Shown in pieces: positions 52,226-62,812 of a stretch of DNA of 64,000 nucleotides. Source of the DNA: Castellaniella denitrificans (GTDB lineage: Bacteria > Pseudomonadota > Gammaproteobacteria > Burkholderiales > Burkholderiaceae_B); the NCBI RefSeq assembly GCF_042653765.1, contig NZ_JBHSEZ010000014.1, forward strand, positions 3,255 to 67,254. The letters are read 5' to 3'. The notes beneath the pieces are model-generated. The model was not told the origin of the DNA and ran no database searches. It saw nothing but the letters and a program-made list of their open reading frames with translations. A program made the translations under genes and the position numbers. Positions within the stretch are counted from its first letter, which is position 1. Each line of letters opens with the position of its first letter.

Positions 52226-53044
52226 CTACCGATCGCGGATGCGCACGGTCAGGCTTTGCGCCGCCGTGCCCACCGGCCCGCCGGCGTCGCTCAGGACCGA
52301 GAAAGTCTCGCCCAGGCCCGTCGGGCCGAAACTGACGCGCGTGTCGAAACCGACCCAGCCGGCCTCGGGCTGGCGCGTGAAGTGGATGGTCAGGTCCACA
52401 TTGGCGAAGAACACCGCGTCCGGATCCGCGCGAACGGCCAGGCCGTTGGCGGTATCGACCAGCTTCACGAAGCCGGCGACGGGCGGGTCGATTTCCCCTT
52501 CGACCAGCGGATAAGGGGTACGAATCCAGCTCTGCCCCCGGCCCGGGCGGGCATCGGCGGCCCGGCGCGCCTCCAGCGAGCCGATGAACCCCCCGCCCCA
52601 GACCTTCGAAAACACCCAGGGCCGCATGGCCTCGGGCGGCGGCAGCGGCGCCCATTCGCCGCCCTGCTCCCGCGACGTGTCGCTGGCGAGCAGGCGCCAG
52701 ATCCGGGCCTGGACGCTGACCTGGTCCCCATGGCGCATGCTGGCCTCGATCAGCTCGATCGAGCGGCCCGGGCGCAGCATCCGCACGTCGATCGTGAACG
52801 GGCCGGAATGGATGACCCCCAGCACGTCGAACGACACCCGGGACACCAGCTTGTCGCTGGGCAGGCGGCGTTCCGCCTCGGCCAGCACCAGCCCGGCCGC
52901 CACCGCCAGGTGCTGCTCGCCAGGCTGCCAGGCGCCCTGGGAATGCAAGGTGGACAGGAATCCGGTTTCCCCGCGGCGGACGTAGTAAGCGTCCGGGCAG
53001 GACTCGCCGGCGTGGCCGAGGTGCAGGTTCTGAGCGGTAGGCAT
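52226..53044 (-). CDS. Acyl-CoA thioesterase family protein (double hotdog)
   Basis: A 272-residue protein of the TesB-like/thioesterase family with two hotdog repeats. Family blocks are YYVRRGETGFLSTLHSQGAWQPGEQHLAVAAGLVLAEAE cut across the first repeat, RVSFDVLGVIHSGPFTIDVRMLRPGRSIELIEA, and the second repeat DLTIHFTRQPEAGWVGFDTRVSFGPTGLGE. The start codon at 53044 overlaps that of a possible upstream extension of dbpA in the opposite direction. It probably hydrolyses an acyl-CoA; the physiological substrate is unknown. Confidence 0.82.
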   Translation of the reverse strand: MPTAQNLHLGHAGESCPDAYYVRRGETGFLSTLHSQGAWQPGEQHLAVAAGLVLAEAERRLPSDKLVSRVSFDVLGVIHSGPFTIDVRMLRPGRSIELIEASMRHGDQVSVQARIWRLLASDTSREQGGEWAPLPPPEAMRPWVFSKVWGGGFIGSLEARRAADARPGRGQSWIRTPYPLVEGEIDPPVAGFVKLVDTANGLAVRADPDAVFFANVDLTIHFTRQPEAGWVGFDTRVSFGPTGLGETFSVLSDAGGPVGTAAQSLTVRIRDR

Positions 53045-53150
53045 GCGCAAGAGTATAGCCGCGGACGGCCGATCGATCGCTCGCCGGACGCGGCAAAAGC
53101 ATACACTGACGGTCGATCCAACTTTTCGCGGTTCCGCGAACCGCCCCATC

Positions 53151-54539
<1,389 letters not shown>

Positions 54540-54541
54540 GC

Positions 54542-55104
54542 CGGGCACTGTCCCTCCTCCAGGCCCGCAACCTGCAGCTCGCCGCCCAGGGCCTGCTGAC
54601 GACGCCGCGCCGCAAGGCCGCTCCGCAAGACCTGCGACGCGCTGCTGGCCCGCATCGAAGCCCACGGCCCGGTCAAGTCGCCAGAAACCCTGCCTGAAGG
54701 ACACCGACCTGGACACGCTGGTGGCCCGGGACGTGCTGCGGCGCGTGGATGTGCACGGCTGGTCCAGCCCTGGCTATGTGCACCGGCGGCACGCCGATCT
54801 GCTGCAAAAGGCCCTGGAGGGCCGGCTGCGCGCCACTCACACCACGCTGCTGTCCCCTTTCGACCCGCTGGTGTGGGACCGCGAACGCGCCTCGGCGCTG
54901 TGGGGATTCGACTACCGCATCGAGCAAGGCGTCACGCTGAACGACGCCGCGCTGCGGGCCGTGGCCCGGGCGATCCAGCGATGCGCGGACTGGCACGGCA
55001 CGCCCGAGGTGCACGTGAGGCGCGCGGAGCCCGCCGGCCTGCTGCCGCGGTTGCGCGCCTGCCTGGAGTCACCGGCAAGGCTCATCCCGGCAGGGCGTTC
55101 TTGA
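54542..55104 (+). pseudogene. Wrecked YcaQ-like winged-helix protein gene
   Basis: Pieces of a YcaQ/DUF1006 winged-helix protein in different frames. RALSLLQARNLQLAAQGLLT with TPRRKA is the family N terminus; a shifted piece CDALLARIEAHGPVKS comes from its middle; VLRRVDVHGWSSPGYVHRRH followed by THTTLLSPFDPLVWDRERAS and FDYRIE is the C-terminal half; and AIQRCADWHGTPEVHVRRAEP is the tail. At least two deletions and two frameshifts separate them. Full-length relatives have about 400 residues and repair DNA crosslinks. The 3' end overlaps the amidohydrolase stop. Confidence 0.8.
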
Positions 55105-56437
55105 ACAACTTGCCATTCTTCATGATCACGGCGAAGTTTTTCTCCGGATCCGCGATCAGGCCGATGTCGGCGGTCGGATCGCCTTCGACGAGCAGCAAGT
55201 CGGCGAGCGCGCCTTCTTCGACGACGCCCAGCCTGCCCGGGTAGGGATTGCGCGGGCCCGACAGCGCGAGCAGTTCCGCATTGGTGCTGGTGGCCATCCG
55301 CAGCACCTCGGGCGCGGCATACCAGCGCGTCATCGTCGCCAGCATCGCCCCTTGGTGGACGGGCATGCCGGGGTCGAAGAGGATATCGGTGCCCCAGGCG
55401 ACCTTGAGACCATATTTCTTTGCGAGCCGGTAGGCGTTGTCGGTTCCGGCGTACACCTCGAGCTGCTTGGCGCGCGACTCGCCGGTCTTCGGATTGGAAA
55501 ACTCGTTGTCGATGAAGGCCTGGGCGCTCAGCCAGACTCCCCGTTCGGCCATGAGCCGGGCGGTCGGCTCATCCATCAATTGGCCATGCTCGATGACCTT
55601 GACGCCGGCGCGGACGGCCGCCTGGATGGCGCGCGGCGTGTAAGCATGAACCGTGACATAGGTGCCCCAGTTCTCGGCGGCCTCGACGGCGGCGCGGAAC
55701 TCTTCCTCGGAGTACTGGGCGACATCGATCGGGTCGTAGTGCGACGACACGCCGCCGCCCGCCGCCAGCTTGATCTGGGATGCGCCCAGCATGAGCTGCT
55801 CGCGGACGCGCTTGCGGACTTCGTCCACGCCATCGGCGATCACGCCGCCATTGATCGCCTCGCCACGGCTGAGCGGAGCATTCCGTCCGGCGGGAACCTC
55901 GTACGGCATGCGGAAATCACCGTGCCCTCCCGTCTGCGAGATCATCGCCCCGGAAGGCCAGATCCGCGGTCCGTCCACCAGGCCTTCGTCGATGGCCCGC
56001 TTGAGCCCGAAGGCGGGGCCGCTGAGATCGCGGACGCTGGTGAACCCCCGCATGAGCGTGTCGCGGGCTTCCTTGCCGGCCGCCAGGTTGATGTAGCCGA
56101 TGTCGCCGGTCAACAGCACCGGCAAAGGAACGGCCGCCATCATGGCATGCCAGTGCGCATCGATGAGGCCGGGCATCAACGTCCGTCCGCCGCCCTGGAT
56201 GATTCGCGTATCGGCGCGACGGTCGACGGGAATCGGGCCGGTGGCGATCCGTTCGATCACATTGCCCCGCACCAGGACATTCGACGGCGCGGAAAGCGTG
56301 TCGCTCTTGCCGTCGAAGATTCGCACGTTCTCGAACAGCACGACGGTCGGCTGCACATCCTGCGCATGCGCAATGGCTGGCACAAGACAGCCGATCGCGA
56401 TCAACAGCTTCAGTCGCATCCCCAGTACGAATCGCAT
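55082..56437 (-). CDS. Secreted amidohydrolase (imidazolonepropionase-like)
   Basis: A 451-residue metal-dependent hydrolase with a signal peptide (LLIAIGCLVPAIAHA-QD). Metal ligands appear as DAHWHAMM (about 97-99), the QIKLAAGGGVSSHY lysine (about 228), TVHAYTPRAIQ (His about 263), VIEHGQLMD (His about 283) and AWGTDILFDP (Asp about 357). Members of this group hydrolyse Xaa-Pro dipeptides, carbamates or similar amides in the periplasm; the substrate here is unknown. An upstream ATG at 56497 is rejected because it precedes the signal peptide. It is followed by the YcaQ-like remnant. Confidence 0.88.
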   Translation of the reverse strand: MRFVLGMRLKLLIAIGCLVPAIAHAQDVQPTVVLFENVRIFDGKSDTLSAPSNVLVRGNVIERIATGPIPVDRRADTRIIQGGGRTLMPGLIDAHWHAMMAAVPLPVLLTGDIGYINLAAGKEARDTLMRGFTSVRDLSGPAFGLKRAIDEGLVDGPRIWPSGAMISQTGGHGDFRMPYEVPAGRNAPLSRGEAINGGVIADGVDEVRKRVREQLMLGASQIKLAAGGGVSSHYDPIDVAQYSEEEFRAAVEAAENWGTYVTVHAYTPRAIQAAVRAGVKVIEHGQLMDEPTARLMAERGVWLSAQAFIDNEFSNPKTGESRAKQLEVYAGTDNAYRLAKKYGLKVAWGTDILFDPGMPVHQGAMLATMTRWYAAPEVLRMATSTNAELLALSGPRNPYPGRLGVVEEGALADLLLVEGDPTADIGLIADPEKNFAVIMKNGKLFKNALPG

Positions 56438-56493
56438 GGAACCCCCTGTTTTCCGGTTGAGTTCATGCCCAGCCCCGATGAGGCGGGCCCGTC

Positions 56494-57291
56494 TCATGAT
56501 ACCTGGCCGTTTCGGCGCATCGCCGCATCATACCGCCCCGGAGTGACGCCGAACACCTGCCGGAACACGGTGATGAACGCGCTCACGTTGTCATAGCCGG
56601 AATCCAGGGCCACCGCCGTCACCGGCCTGCCGCCCGCCAGCCACTCCAGCGCCTTCAGCAGGCGCACGCGCTGGCGCCATTCGGTGAATGTGAACCCGGT
56701 TTCGGCGACGAACCGCCGCGTCAGCGTGCGCGGCGCGATGCCCGCCCACGCCGCCCATTCCCGCAACCGGCGTCCATCATCGGGCCGATCGGACAGCGCC
56801 CGCGCGATCCTGATCAAGCGCGCATCGCGCGGCATGGACAGGCCCAGCGCGGCGTGCGGCAGCGAACGGATCTCGTCGAGAATCACCCCCGCCAGCCGCG
56901 CCTTCGGCGCATCCGGATCGTTCTCCGTCCATGAAACCGCGCGCGCCACGGCCTCGCGCAGCAAGCCGGAGACGGCCAGGACGCACGGCCGCCGATGGAG
57001 CTCGGCACAGGCGGATGCGGCCACGTAGACGCTCCAGCCCGAGAAAGGCCCGTGCGAACGCAGCCCGTGCGGCACGTCCGGCGGGATCCAGACGGCATGC
57101 GTGGCCGGCACCACCCAGCGGCCGCCGCCCGCGTCGACCGACAGCAGGCCCCGCGCCGCGCCGAGCAGTTGTCCGCGTGCATGGCGATGGCGGCGCGTCA
57201 CACGGACCGCGCCCGCCTCGCGCGCCACAGCCAGCAGCAATGGACCTTCCGCGGCGGATGCTTGCGCCGGCGGAATCAGGGGATCGGTCAT
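56494..57291 (-). CDS. AraC family regulator, NimR-like
   Basis: A 265-residue regulator with an N-terminal cupin (VTRRHRHARGQLLGAARGLLSVDAGGGRWVVPATHAVWIPP in part: HRHARGQL and WVVPATHAVWIPPDVPH) and a C-terminal AraC domain (RLREWAAWAGIAPRTLTRRF, VTAVALDSGYDNVSAFITVFRQVFG). The layout matches NimR-type regulators, which often control a neighbouring transporter or enzyme. An ATG at 57291 is preferred over one at 57321. It lies 56 bp upstream of the amidohydrolase on the same strand and divergent from an NTF2-like gene, both possible targets. Confidence 0.85.
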   Translation of the reverse strand: MTDPLIPPAQASAAEGPLLLAVAREAGAVRVTRRHRHARGQLLGAARGLLSVDAGGGRWVVPATHAVWIPPDVPHGLRSHGPFSGWSVYVAASACAELHRRPCVLAVSGLLREAVARAVSWTENDPDAPKARLAGVILDEIRSLPHAALGLSMPRDARLIRIARALSDRPDDGRRLREWAAWAGIAPRTLTRRFVAETGFTFTEWRQRVRLLKALEWLAGGRPVTAVALDSGYDNVSAFITVFRQVFGVTPGRYDAAMRRNGQVS

Positions 57292-57401
57292 GGATGGCCT
57301 TGAATCGATATTGAATGACATTTATACCGCAGTCAGGCCACCGCATGCCATCTACAGTGAGGGCTCGCCACACATCGACCCACCGCAAGGAACGACACGA
57401 C

Positions 57402-57794
57402 ATGCCCGCCACCGACATCCGCACCGCCCTGGACGAATTGCTCAACCAGCCCCACCGTCCGCTCGAGGACGTGCTCGAACGCCATTTCAGCCCCGACTAC
57501 CGGCAGCGCACCAACGGACAATGGGACGACCGCGAAGCGTTCTTCCGCCATGCGAGCAAGCTGCGCGAGGTCGTGGCGTCGGCCCGAATCGAAGTGCTGG
57601 ACGAACTGCGCGACGGCACGCGCTACGCCGACCGCCACCGCGTCCATGTCGTCAAGCGCGACGGCGGCCGGATCGTGCAGGAGGTCTACCTGTTCGCGGA
57701 GCTGGACGCCCGCGGACGCTTCCGGCGCATCGAGGAAACGACCTTGATGCTGGAAGGCGAGGAGGCCGACCGGGCACTGGGGAATGCGAAATGA
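57402..57794 (+). CDS. NTF2/SnoaL-like protein
   Basis: A 130-residue single-domain protein of the nuclear transport factor 2-like fold: helices DIRTALDELLNQPHRPLEDVLERHFSPDYRQRTNGQWDDREAFFRHA in part (HFSPDYRQRTNGQW), then a beta sheet VVASARIEVLDELRDG, RHRVHVVKRDGG and IVQEVYLFAELDARG ending with RRIEETTLML. Such proteins are small-molecule enzymes or binding modules; function is unknown. It is divergent from the NimR-like regulator, which may control it. A GCAAGGAAC ribosome site precedes the ATG. Confidence 0.8.
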   Translation: MPATDIRTALDELLNQPHRPLEDVLERHFSPDYRQRTNGQWDDREAFFRHASKLREVVASARIEVLDELRDGTRYADRHRVHVVKRDGGRIVQEVYLFAELDARGRFRRIEETTLMLEGEEADRALGNAK

Positions 57795-57880
57795 GGCCCG
57801 GGGTGCCGGTGCGCGATCGCCGGCGCCAGGCCACCTCCGGTCAGTTGCCCGCACCGGCACGGGACTTCGCATGCCCCTCG

Positions 57881-59425
57881 TCATTCGACAATGGGCAACG
57901 GCTCCCGATCCTCGAACGCGGACTGTACGGCCTCGACGACACGCAAGGCCCTCGTCTTGTCGTCGAGCATCGGGTACTCCTTCACGAGTTTGCCGGAGAT
58001 GCGCCACCCATGCTCTTTGATCGACCGGATCATACGCACGGCGTCCATATCCGGCATTTCCAGCACGTCCTTGATGCGCTGCTGCGCCAACTCCAGCCGC
58101 ACCAGCACACGTACCTCGTCCGCCATTGCATGGCGGATCGTGTGGGCGACGAGATGGGTGGTGTAGATCGCATGTTCGGTGAGATCCGGATAGCGCCAGG
58201 CAGCGTTGGCATCGTCGTAGGCATCGAATACGAAGTTCGACTTTACGCCGTCCTCGTATTCGACCATTTCCCCGAAGCGATAGGCGGCGTCGTACCGCCG
58301 CATGAAGGGCCGCGAGAACACTTCCAGCACACGATCGTAGCCGTGGCCAAATTCACGCACTCCGGTGATGGTCGCGGACACGGGCAGGATCACCCCAGCC
58401 GGAATGGCTTGGTCACGCAAAAGCGTATCGTTGATCAGAAAGCGGTGGATGCGCCCGTTGCCGTCGCTCATCGGATGGAGATAAACGAAGCCGAACGCGA
58501 CAGCGGCCGCCCGCGCCAGCGACTCGCGCCCGCGGGTCGCCTGCTCGAACGCTTGCAGCCCCGCCAGCATGTCGCCAAGCACCGAGAAATGTGGACCGAT
58601 GTAGTGGACGACATCCTCGCGAATGGTGGCTTGTCCGACGAACACTGGCGATCGGCGCACACCCAGCCGCAGCGCTGCGGCGCCGAGAATGCCCTTCTGC
58701 AACACGGCCAGCCCATCGGTGCCAAGCGGCTCGTCCAGCTTGCCGCAGTACTCGGCCATGACGTGGACGAACCGCTTGACCCTATCTGTCTGATCGGCCT
58801 CGCGCTCGATCAGGAAGCTCGCACGCGACTCCTTGAGCGTGAGCCAGGCGGCGGCACGCATCAGCACATCCTCGCCAAACTGGTGATCCAGCTCCGCGAG
58901 CGCATCGAGCGGGTTGAACTGCAGCGCTTGGGTCAGCGCCGGAGAGCGCCGAATGATGGGGCAGAAAGCCGGCGTGCCCGGCAGATTGTTGTTGACGCGC
59001 CAGCGACGCTCGCGAACGGCTTTGGTCCGCGTAAGATAGGCATCATCGGAGACGGCATTGACGTAGGTCCCGCCGGTCAGGTCCGGGACGTCAAGCCGAT
59101 TGCCGGTGAGCCACTCGTAGAAAAATCCAGCCCGGCGCGCATACTGCCCGAACGGCTCGGCGCGGCACCACTCCTCCAGCGGTTGCGGCCCGCAGGCAGC
59201 GAACAACCGAGTGAAGAATTCGAGATCGATCTCCTCGTACTTCAGCCCAAACTCGAAGTGCCCGGCAAAGGTATCGGCCGGCCGGTAAACGGCCGGATAC
59301 TGGTTCTCGATGCCCCGGAGTGACTCTCGCGTCGCACGGGAGGTACCGATGATCGACGTCACACGCAGCGGCTGCGCCAGCATGACGCCAAACTTGGCTT
59401 CCAGGGCTTTGAAACCGATCTGCAT
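57881..59425 (-). CDS. Second Fic family AMPylator
   Basis: A 514-residue Fic protein with the catalytic loop YLHPMSDGNGRIHRFL (about 340-355). The usual Phe after the first His is replaced (HPMSDGNGR), a common variant. An inhibitory-helix-like ESRASFLIEREAD lies about 216-228. The order of parts (N-terminal GYARRAGFLYEW-like region, EPFGQYARRAGFFYEWLTG, then inhibitory helix, Fic core, C-terminal helical half) matches the Fic protein at 19898-21409, but sequences differ widely, so they are distant paralogues acquired separately. The gene neighbours a GntR operon and an AbiE-type pair. Confidence 0.9.
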   Translation of the reverse strand: MQIGFKALEAKFGVMLAQPLRVTSIIGTSRATRESLRGIENQYPAVYRPADTFAGHFEFGLKYEEIDLEFFTRLFAACGPQPLEEWCRAEPFGQYARRAGFFYEWLTGNRLDVPDLTGGTYVNAVSDDAYLTRTKAVRERRWRVNNNLPGTPAFCPIIRRSPALTQALQFNPLDALAELDHQFGEDVLMRAAAWLTLKESRASFLIEREADQTDRVKRFVHVMAEYCGKLDEPLGTDGLAVLQKGILGAAALRLGVRRSPVFVGQATIREDVVHYIGPHFSVLGDMLAGLQAFEQATRGRESLARAAAVAFGFVYLHPMSDGNGRIHRFLINDTLLRDQAIPAGVILPVSATITGVREFGHGYDRVLEVFSRPFMRRYDAAYRFGEMVEYEDGVKSNFVFDAYDDANAAWRYPDLTEHAIYTTHLVAHTIRHAMADEVRVLVRLELAQQRIKDVLEMPDMDAVRMIRSIKEHGWRISGKLVKEYPMLDDKTRALRVVEAVQSAFEDREPLPIVE

Positions 59426-59645
59426 GTTATGAAAACCCGTGACGAGTCACTAAAAACGCTTATTTCCAGTGATAATTCAAGAAAAACGATGATGCCACAT
59501 TGTCACATGAATTCGGATGGAGAACACCAAAAATGATTGCGGATTGGAGTTCCGGCTAAAAAACAATGCTCCGCCAGGTTGTGCCGCTTGCGCCGCACGC
59601 CATGCATTATCCGGCCGCACAACTTGAGATTTACGCAGTCCCCTA

Positions 59646-59674
59646 TTGACATAGAGACATCATGATGTCATGAT
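59646..59674 (+). promoter_or_regulatory. gntR promoter with overlapping palindrome, probable leaderless start
   Basis: TTGACA (59646-59651), a 17-bp spacer and CATGAT (59669-59674). A perfect 14-bp palindrome GACATCATGATGTC (59656-59669) fills the spacer, ideal for GntR autorepression. The -10 ends 7 nt before an ATG at 59682, so the transcript probably begins at the start codon. Confidence 0.7.
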
Positions 59675-59681
59675 ACCTAGC

Positions 59682-60425
59682 ATGCACATCGATCCTGACC
59701 ACCGGCCCCTTTATGCAAAAATCGAAGCGGCGCTGGCCACCGACATTTCGGACGGCATCCTCCCTCCCGGTAGCCAGCTACCACCGGAAGATCGCCTGAT
59801 CGAGCGATTTAGCGCCAGCCGCACTACAGTGCGCAAGGCGATCGAGAATCTTGTATTGCGCGGACAGGTTGAAATCCGGCGCGGCAAAGGCACCTTTGTC
59901 ACGCAGCCCAGGATAAGCCAGGAACTGACCGAGTTGACCGGCTTCGTCGAGGACATGCAGGCACTCGGCCGCACTCCGACCGCCCGGCTTCTGGACAAGC
60001 AAATCGTGCCCGCTGACGCGGCTGTTGCCCGGCAACTGGCAGTGCCTCCAGGCAGCTTGGTGATGCGAATTCAGCGCGTCCGCCTTGCCGATGGCGTCGC
60101 CATGTCGTTCGATGAAACCTATCTGCCCCGCGAGATCGGAGAAAAGATCGTCACGCACGATCTGGATGCGGAGCCAATCTTTTCTTTGCTCGAAGGCAAA
60201 TACGATTTGCCGCTGACCGAGGCGGAGTATCGGCTTGAAGCCGTCACCGCCGCTCCTGGTGTAGCGCAGGCCCTCGCCATCGATTCCGGCAGCGCCGTCT
60301 TTCTGATCGAGCGTACGTCTTACACCGAAGGGCATCGGCCCATCGATTACGAAAAGCTCCACTACCGCGGCGATCTGATCAGCTTCGTCACACGCTTGGC
60401 CCGTCGCGCACGCGACCGTTCGTGA
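59682..60425 (+). CDS. GntR/HutC family regulator with UTRA domain
   Basis: A 247-residue regulator (251 if started at the ATG at 59670, which overlaps the -10). The winged helix is about 12-70 (PLYAKIEAALATDISDGILPPGSQLPPE, ASRTTVRKAIENLVLRGQVEIRRGKGTFV) and the UTRA ligand domain follows (about 85-235; FDETYLPREIG, FLIERTSYTEGHRPIDYEKLHYRGDLISF). It should repress the downstream TauE-DUF1634 genes in response to an effector. It stands 15 nt before them, so the three form one operon. Confidence 0.9.
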   Translation: MHIDPDHRPLYAKIEAALATDISDGILPPGSQLPPEDRLIERFSASRTTVRKAIENLVLRGQVEIRRGKGTFVTQPRISQELTELTGFVEDMQALGRTPTARLLDKQIVPADAAVARQLAVPPGSLVMRIQRVRLADGVAMSFDETYLPREIGEKIVTHDLDAEPIFSLLEGKYDLPLTEAEYRLEAVTAAPGVAQALAIDSGSAVFLIERTSYTEGHRPIDYEKLHYRGDLISFVTRLARRARDRS

Positions 60426-60440
60426 CCCGGAGTCCAAGAA

Positions 60441-61292
60441 GTGGAATCTCTATGGCTGTTCGCGGCCGCTTTCGGTGCCAGCGCTCTTGGCGGAGTGCTT
60501 GGCATGGCGAGTGGCATCTTCATCGTGCCGATCCTCACGCTGTTTTTTGGCGTGGACATCCATACCGCCATTGGAGCCAGCATCGTTTCGGTCATCGCCT
60601 GCTCGTGCGGCAGCGCGTCCCCGTTCCTCAAAGGTCGCCTGACCAATGTCCGGCTTGCCATCGTCCTTGAGACGGCCACCACGTTCGGCGCACTGACAGG
60701 GGTGCTTCTCATCGGGATCATTTCGACGCCTGTCCTGTATGGCCTCTTCGCGGCCATCCTCGCGATTTCGGCCAAACAGATGCTTGCACGGCGGCGCGAG
60801 GCGATCGACGCGAGCGCCCCGAACGGAAAGAGCTGGGCCACGATCCTACGCTTGCATTCCAGCTTTCCTGATCGCGTGTCCGGACGGGAAGTGTCCTATC
60901 AAGTCAGCCGCGTTCCGCTCGGCATGATGCTGATGTATGGGGCCGGCCTGATTTCCGCATTGCTGGGAATCGGCTCAGGCGTTCTGAAAATTCCAGCGAT
61001 GGACACCGCTTTGCGACTACCCATCAAGGTCTCGACCGCCACGTCGAATTTCATGATCGGAGTGACCGCAGCTGCCAGCGCGGGGGCCTACTTCGTGCGC
61101 GGCGATATTGACATTGGCATTACGGGCCCAATCGCCCTCGGTTCGGTTATTGGTGCGCTCGTCGGCGCACGCCTGCTGATGAGACTGCCTGCCGACAAGT
61201 TGCGTGTCTTTTTCGTGATCGTCCTGACGCTGCTGGCGATTCAGATGCTCATGAGCACCTTTGGCATCAAAATTCTAGGAGGGACTGCATGA
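60441..61292 (+). CDS. TauE/SafE family sulfite/organic anion exporter
   Basis: A 283-residue inner-membrane permease with seven to eight helices in two halves, each opening with the TauE pattern (GGVLGMASGIFIVPILTLFFG; GLISALLGIGSGVLKIPAMD). The gene starts with GTG at 60441. TauE/SafE proteins move sulfite, sulfoacetate or other small anions. It overlaps the DUF1634 gene by 4 nt, a common pairing. Confidence 0.88.
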   Translation: MESLWLFAAAFGASALGGVLGMASGIFIVPILTLFFGVDIHTAIGASIVSVIACSCGSASPFLKGRLTNVRLAIVLETATTFGALTGVLLIGIISTPVLYGLFAAILAISAKQMLARRREAIDASAPNGKSWATILRLHSSFPDRVSGREVSYQVSRVPLGMMLMYGAGLISALLGIGSGVLKIPAMDTALRLPIKVSTATSNFMIGVTAAASAGAYFVRGDIDIGITGPIALGSVIGALVGARLLMRLPADKLRVFFVIVLTLLAIQMLMSTFGIKILGGTA

Positions 61293-61606
61293 CACCTGGG
61301 GCAGACCATTTTGAACGGCGGGATCAGATCATCGCCGGACTACTCCGGTATGGAACATGGCTCGCGACCGCACTGATTGCCGTCGGGGTTCTCTTGACCG
61401 CCGCCGCACCATTCCTGAGCTCACCCGCCCTTCCACTAAACGGTCATGACGCGGTGGAAGCTGGCATTGCAGTGTTCATTCTCTTGCCAGTCACGCGGGT
61501 CATGCTGATGTTGACCCTATTCCTACGAGAGCATGACTACGCCTACACCGCGATTGCGACGCTTGTACTAGCGACCATCGCGGCCGGCGTACTCATGGAG
61601 ATGTGA
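61289..61606 (+). CDS. DUF1634 membrane protein
   Basis: A 105-residue protein with three hydrophobic helices (about 22-44, 55-78, 84-103), typical of DUF1634, which almost always follows a TauE/SafE gene and is assumed to be its small partner subunit. It starts with ATGA overlap. Confidence 0.85.
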   Translation: MTPGADHFERRDQIIAGLLRYGTWLATALIAVGVLLTAAAPFLSSPALPLNGHDAVEAGIAVFILLPVTRVMLMLTLFLREHDYAYTAIATLVLATIAAGVLMEM

Positions 61607-61891
61607 ACGACTCTTTTTTCATTGATAATGCAACACGCATCATCAATGGCATTCATTTTATAAAACAACCTCATTCCCACTATTTGGTGCCGGCCGGTGC
61701 CAGACGCGGGATCATCCCCCCCCACTCGATCATCAACGGGGCTCGTAAGCCCGCATGGATAAAGGGATTTGCGGTGATCGAAATGAGCCTTACCGTCGCG
61801 TTTACCGTCTGCAACGGACACCTTTTTTTGGCGCGGGAGATGGGACGATTTGTTGGGTAACGACGCCGGCGGCACCATCATCAATCGCCGT
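61607..61891. other. Gap without a recognised gene
   Basis: 285 bp between the DUF1634 stop and the AbiEii-like stop. It contains a short AT-rich stretch (61610-61680) and then ordinary G+C-rich sequence. I see no gene, RNA or clear hairpin that I can support. Confidence 0.5.
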
Positions 61892-62812
61892 CTAGGATAG
61901 CGCAGATAGCTGCTCGGCGAGCAGGTCTGTCTGCTCTGCGAACTTCCTGGCATCGGCCTTCTGCAACTGCGCAAGGTTGTGCAGCTTCCAGCGGATGCCC
62001 GGCAGGTGTTCGAGGTGTGCGATGCCAAGCAGCGACCAGTCCGGCTTGCCTCCAGCCAGTGACAGCAAGAAGCGTCGCTCGTCGTCGTCCAAGCCCCGTT
62101 GAATTTCGCGCACCATGCGCTCTCGCGCGGCGAGCAGCGCATTGAGCGGCACCGGCTCGGCCGTCATGCCTCGAAAGTTGTGCTCGTAGTCATGCCGGAT
62201 GTCCCGTAGCGGCGTGAACAGCACCTCATGGATCGGCCGGTTACTGCTGGCCAGGTAGACCACGAAGGCACGCCGGATGCCGGGCGTGATCCCCTCATGC
62301 GCAAAGAGCTGCATCACATCGAACAGATCGCGCGGATGCTGCCGATCCAGCGCCGCCACCAGCTTGCCGCCGTACACGTCCTCCAGCGACACCACCGGAA
62401 TCTCCAGATCGGCCAGCAAGGTGTCGCGTGCGGTCGGCGTGAGCGAAGCACGACGCACCGGCTGCACCGTACCGCGCATGACGAAGTTGACTTCGACCTT
62501 GACCTGAATCGGGCCGCGCTGCACCAGCAGCTTGGTCTCCCCTGCGGCGGCGGCCGGCGCATGCGTCTGGAAGCCGCGCTTCTTCAAGCACGCGGCTGCT
62601 TGCCGGATGGCCTCGTTGATGCGCGCCAGCGCCTCGCCGCGCGGCAGCGTGTGATCGGGGAAGACCAGATCAAGATCGACCGACAGGCGCGGCATGTCGC
62701 GCACGAACAGATTGATCGCCGTGCCGCCCTTCAAGGCAAAGGTGTCATCCACAAACACCAGCGGCGCCACCTGCGTCAGCAGACGCGCGGTATCGAGATA
62801 GGTCTGATTCAT
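61892..62812 (-). CDS. AbiEii/AbiGii-type nucleotidyltransferase toxin (second system)
   Basis: A 306-residue nucleotidyltransferase-fold toxin. The signature is FALKGGTAINLFVRDMPRLSVDLDLVF (about 25-51), the GG-T/S and Asp-x-Asp catalytic parts, followed by VSLEDVYGGKLVAALDRQHPRDLFDV (about 141-166). It belongs to the AbiEii/AbiGii group but is unlike the one at 14122-15048 outside the motifs. It overlaps the upstream AbiEi-like gene by 4 nt. These systems can act as toxin-antitoxin pairs and abort phage infection. Confidence 0.85.
   Translation of the reverse strand: MNQTYLDTARLLTQVAPLVFVDDTFALKGGTAINLFVRDMPRLSVDLDLVFPDHTLPRGEALARINEAIRQAAACLKKRGFQTHAPAAAAGETKLLVQRGPIQVKVEVNFVMRGTVQPVRRASLTPTARDTLLADLEIPVVSLEDVYGGKLVAALDRQHPRDLFDVMQLFAHEGITPGIRRAFVVYLASSNRPIHEVLFTPLRDIRHDYEHNFRGMTAEPVPLNALLAARERMVREIQRGLDDDERRFLLSLAGGKPDWSLLGIAHLEHLPGIRWKLHNLAQLQKADARKFAEQTDLLAEQLSALS

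Noticed and set aside
61607..61891. Small gene or attachment site in the gap
   Set aside because: Short open frames here match nothing I recognise and lack ribosome sites.
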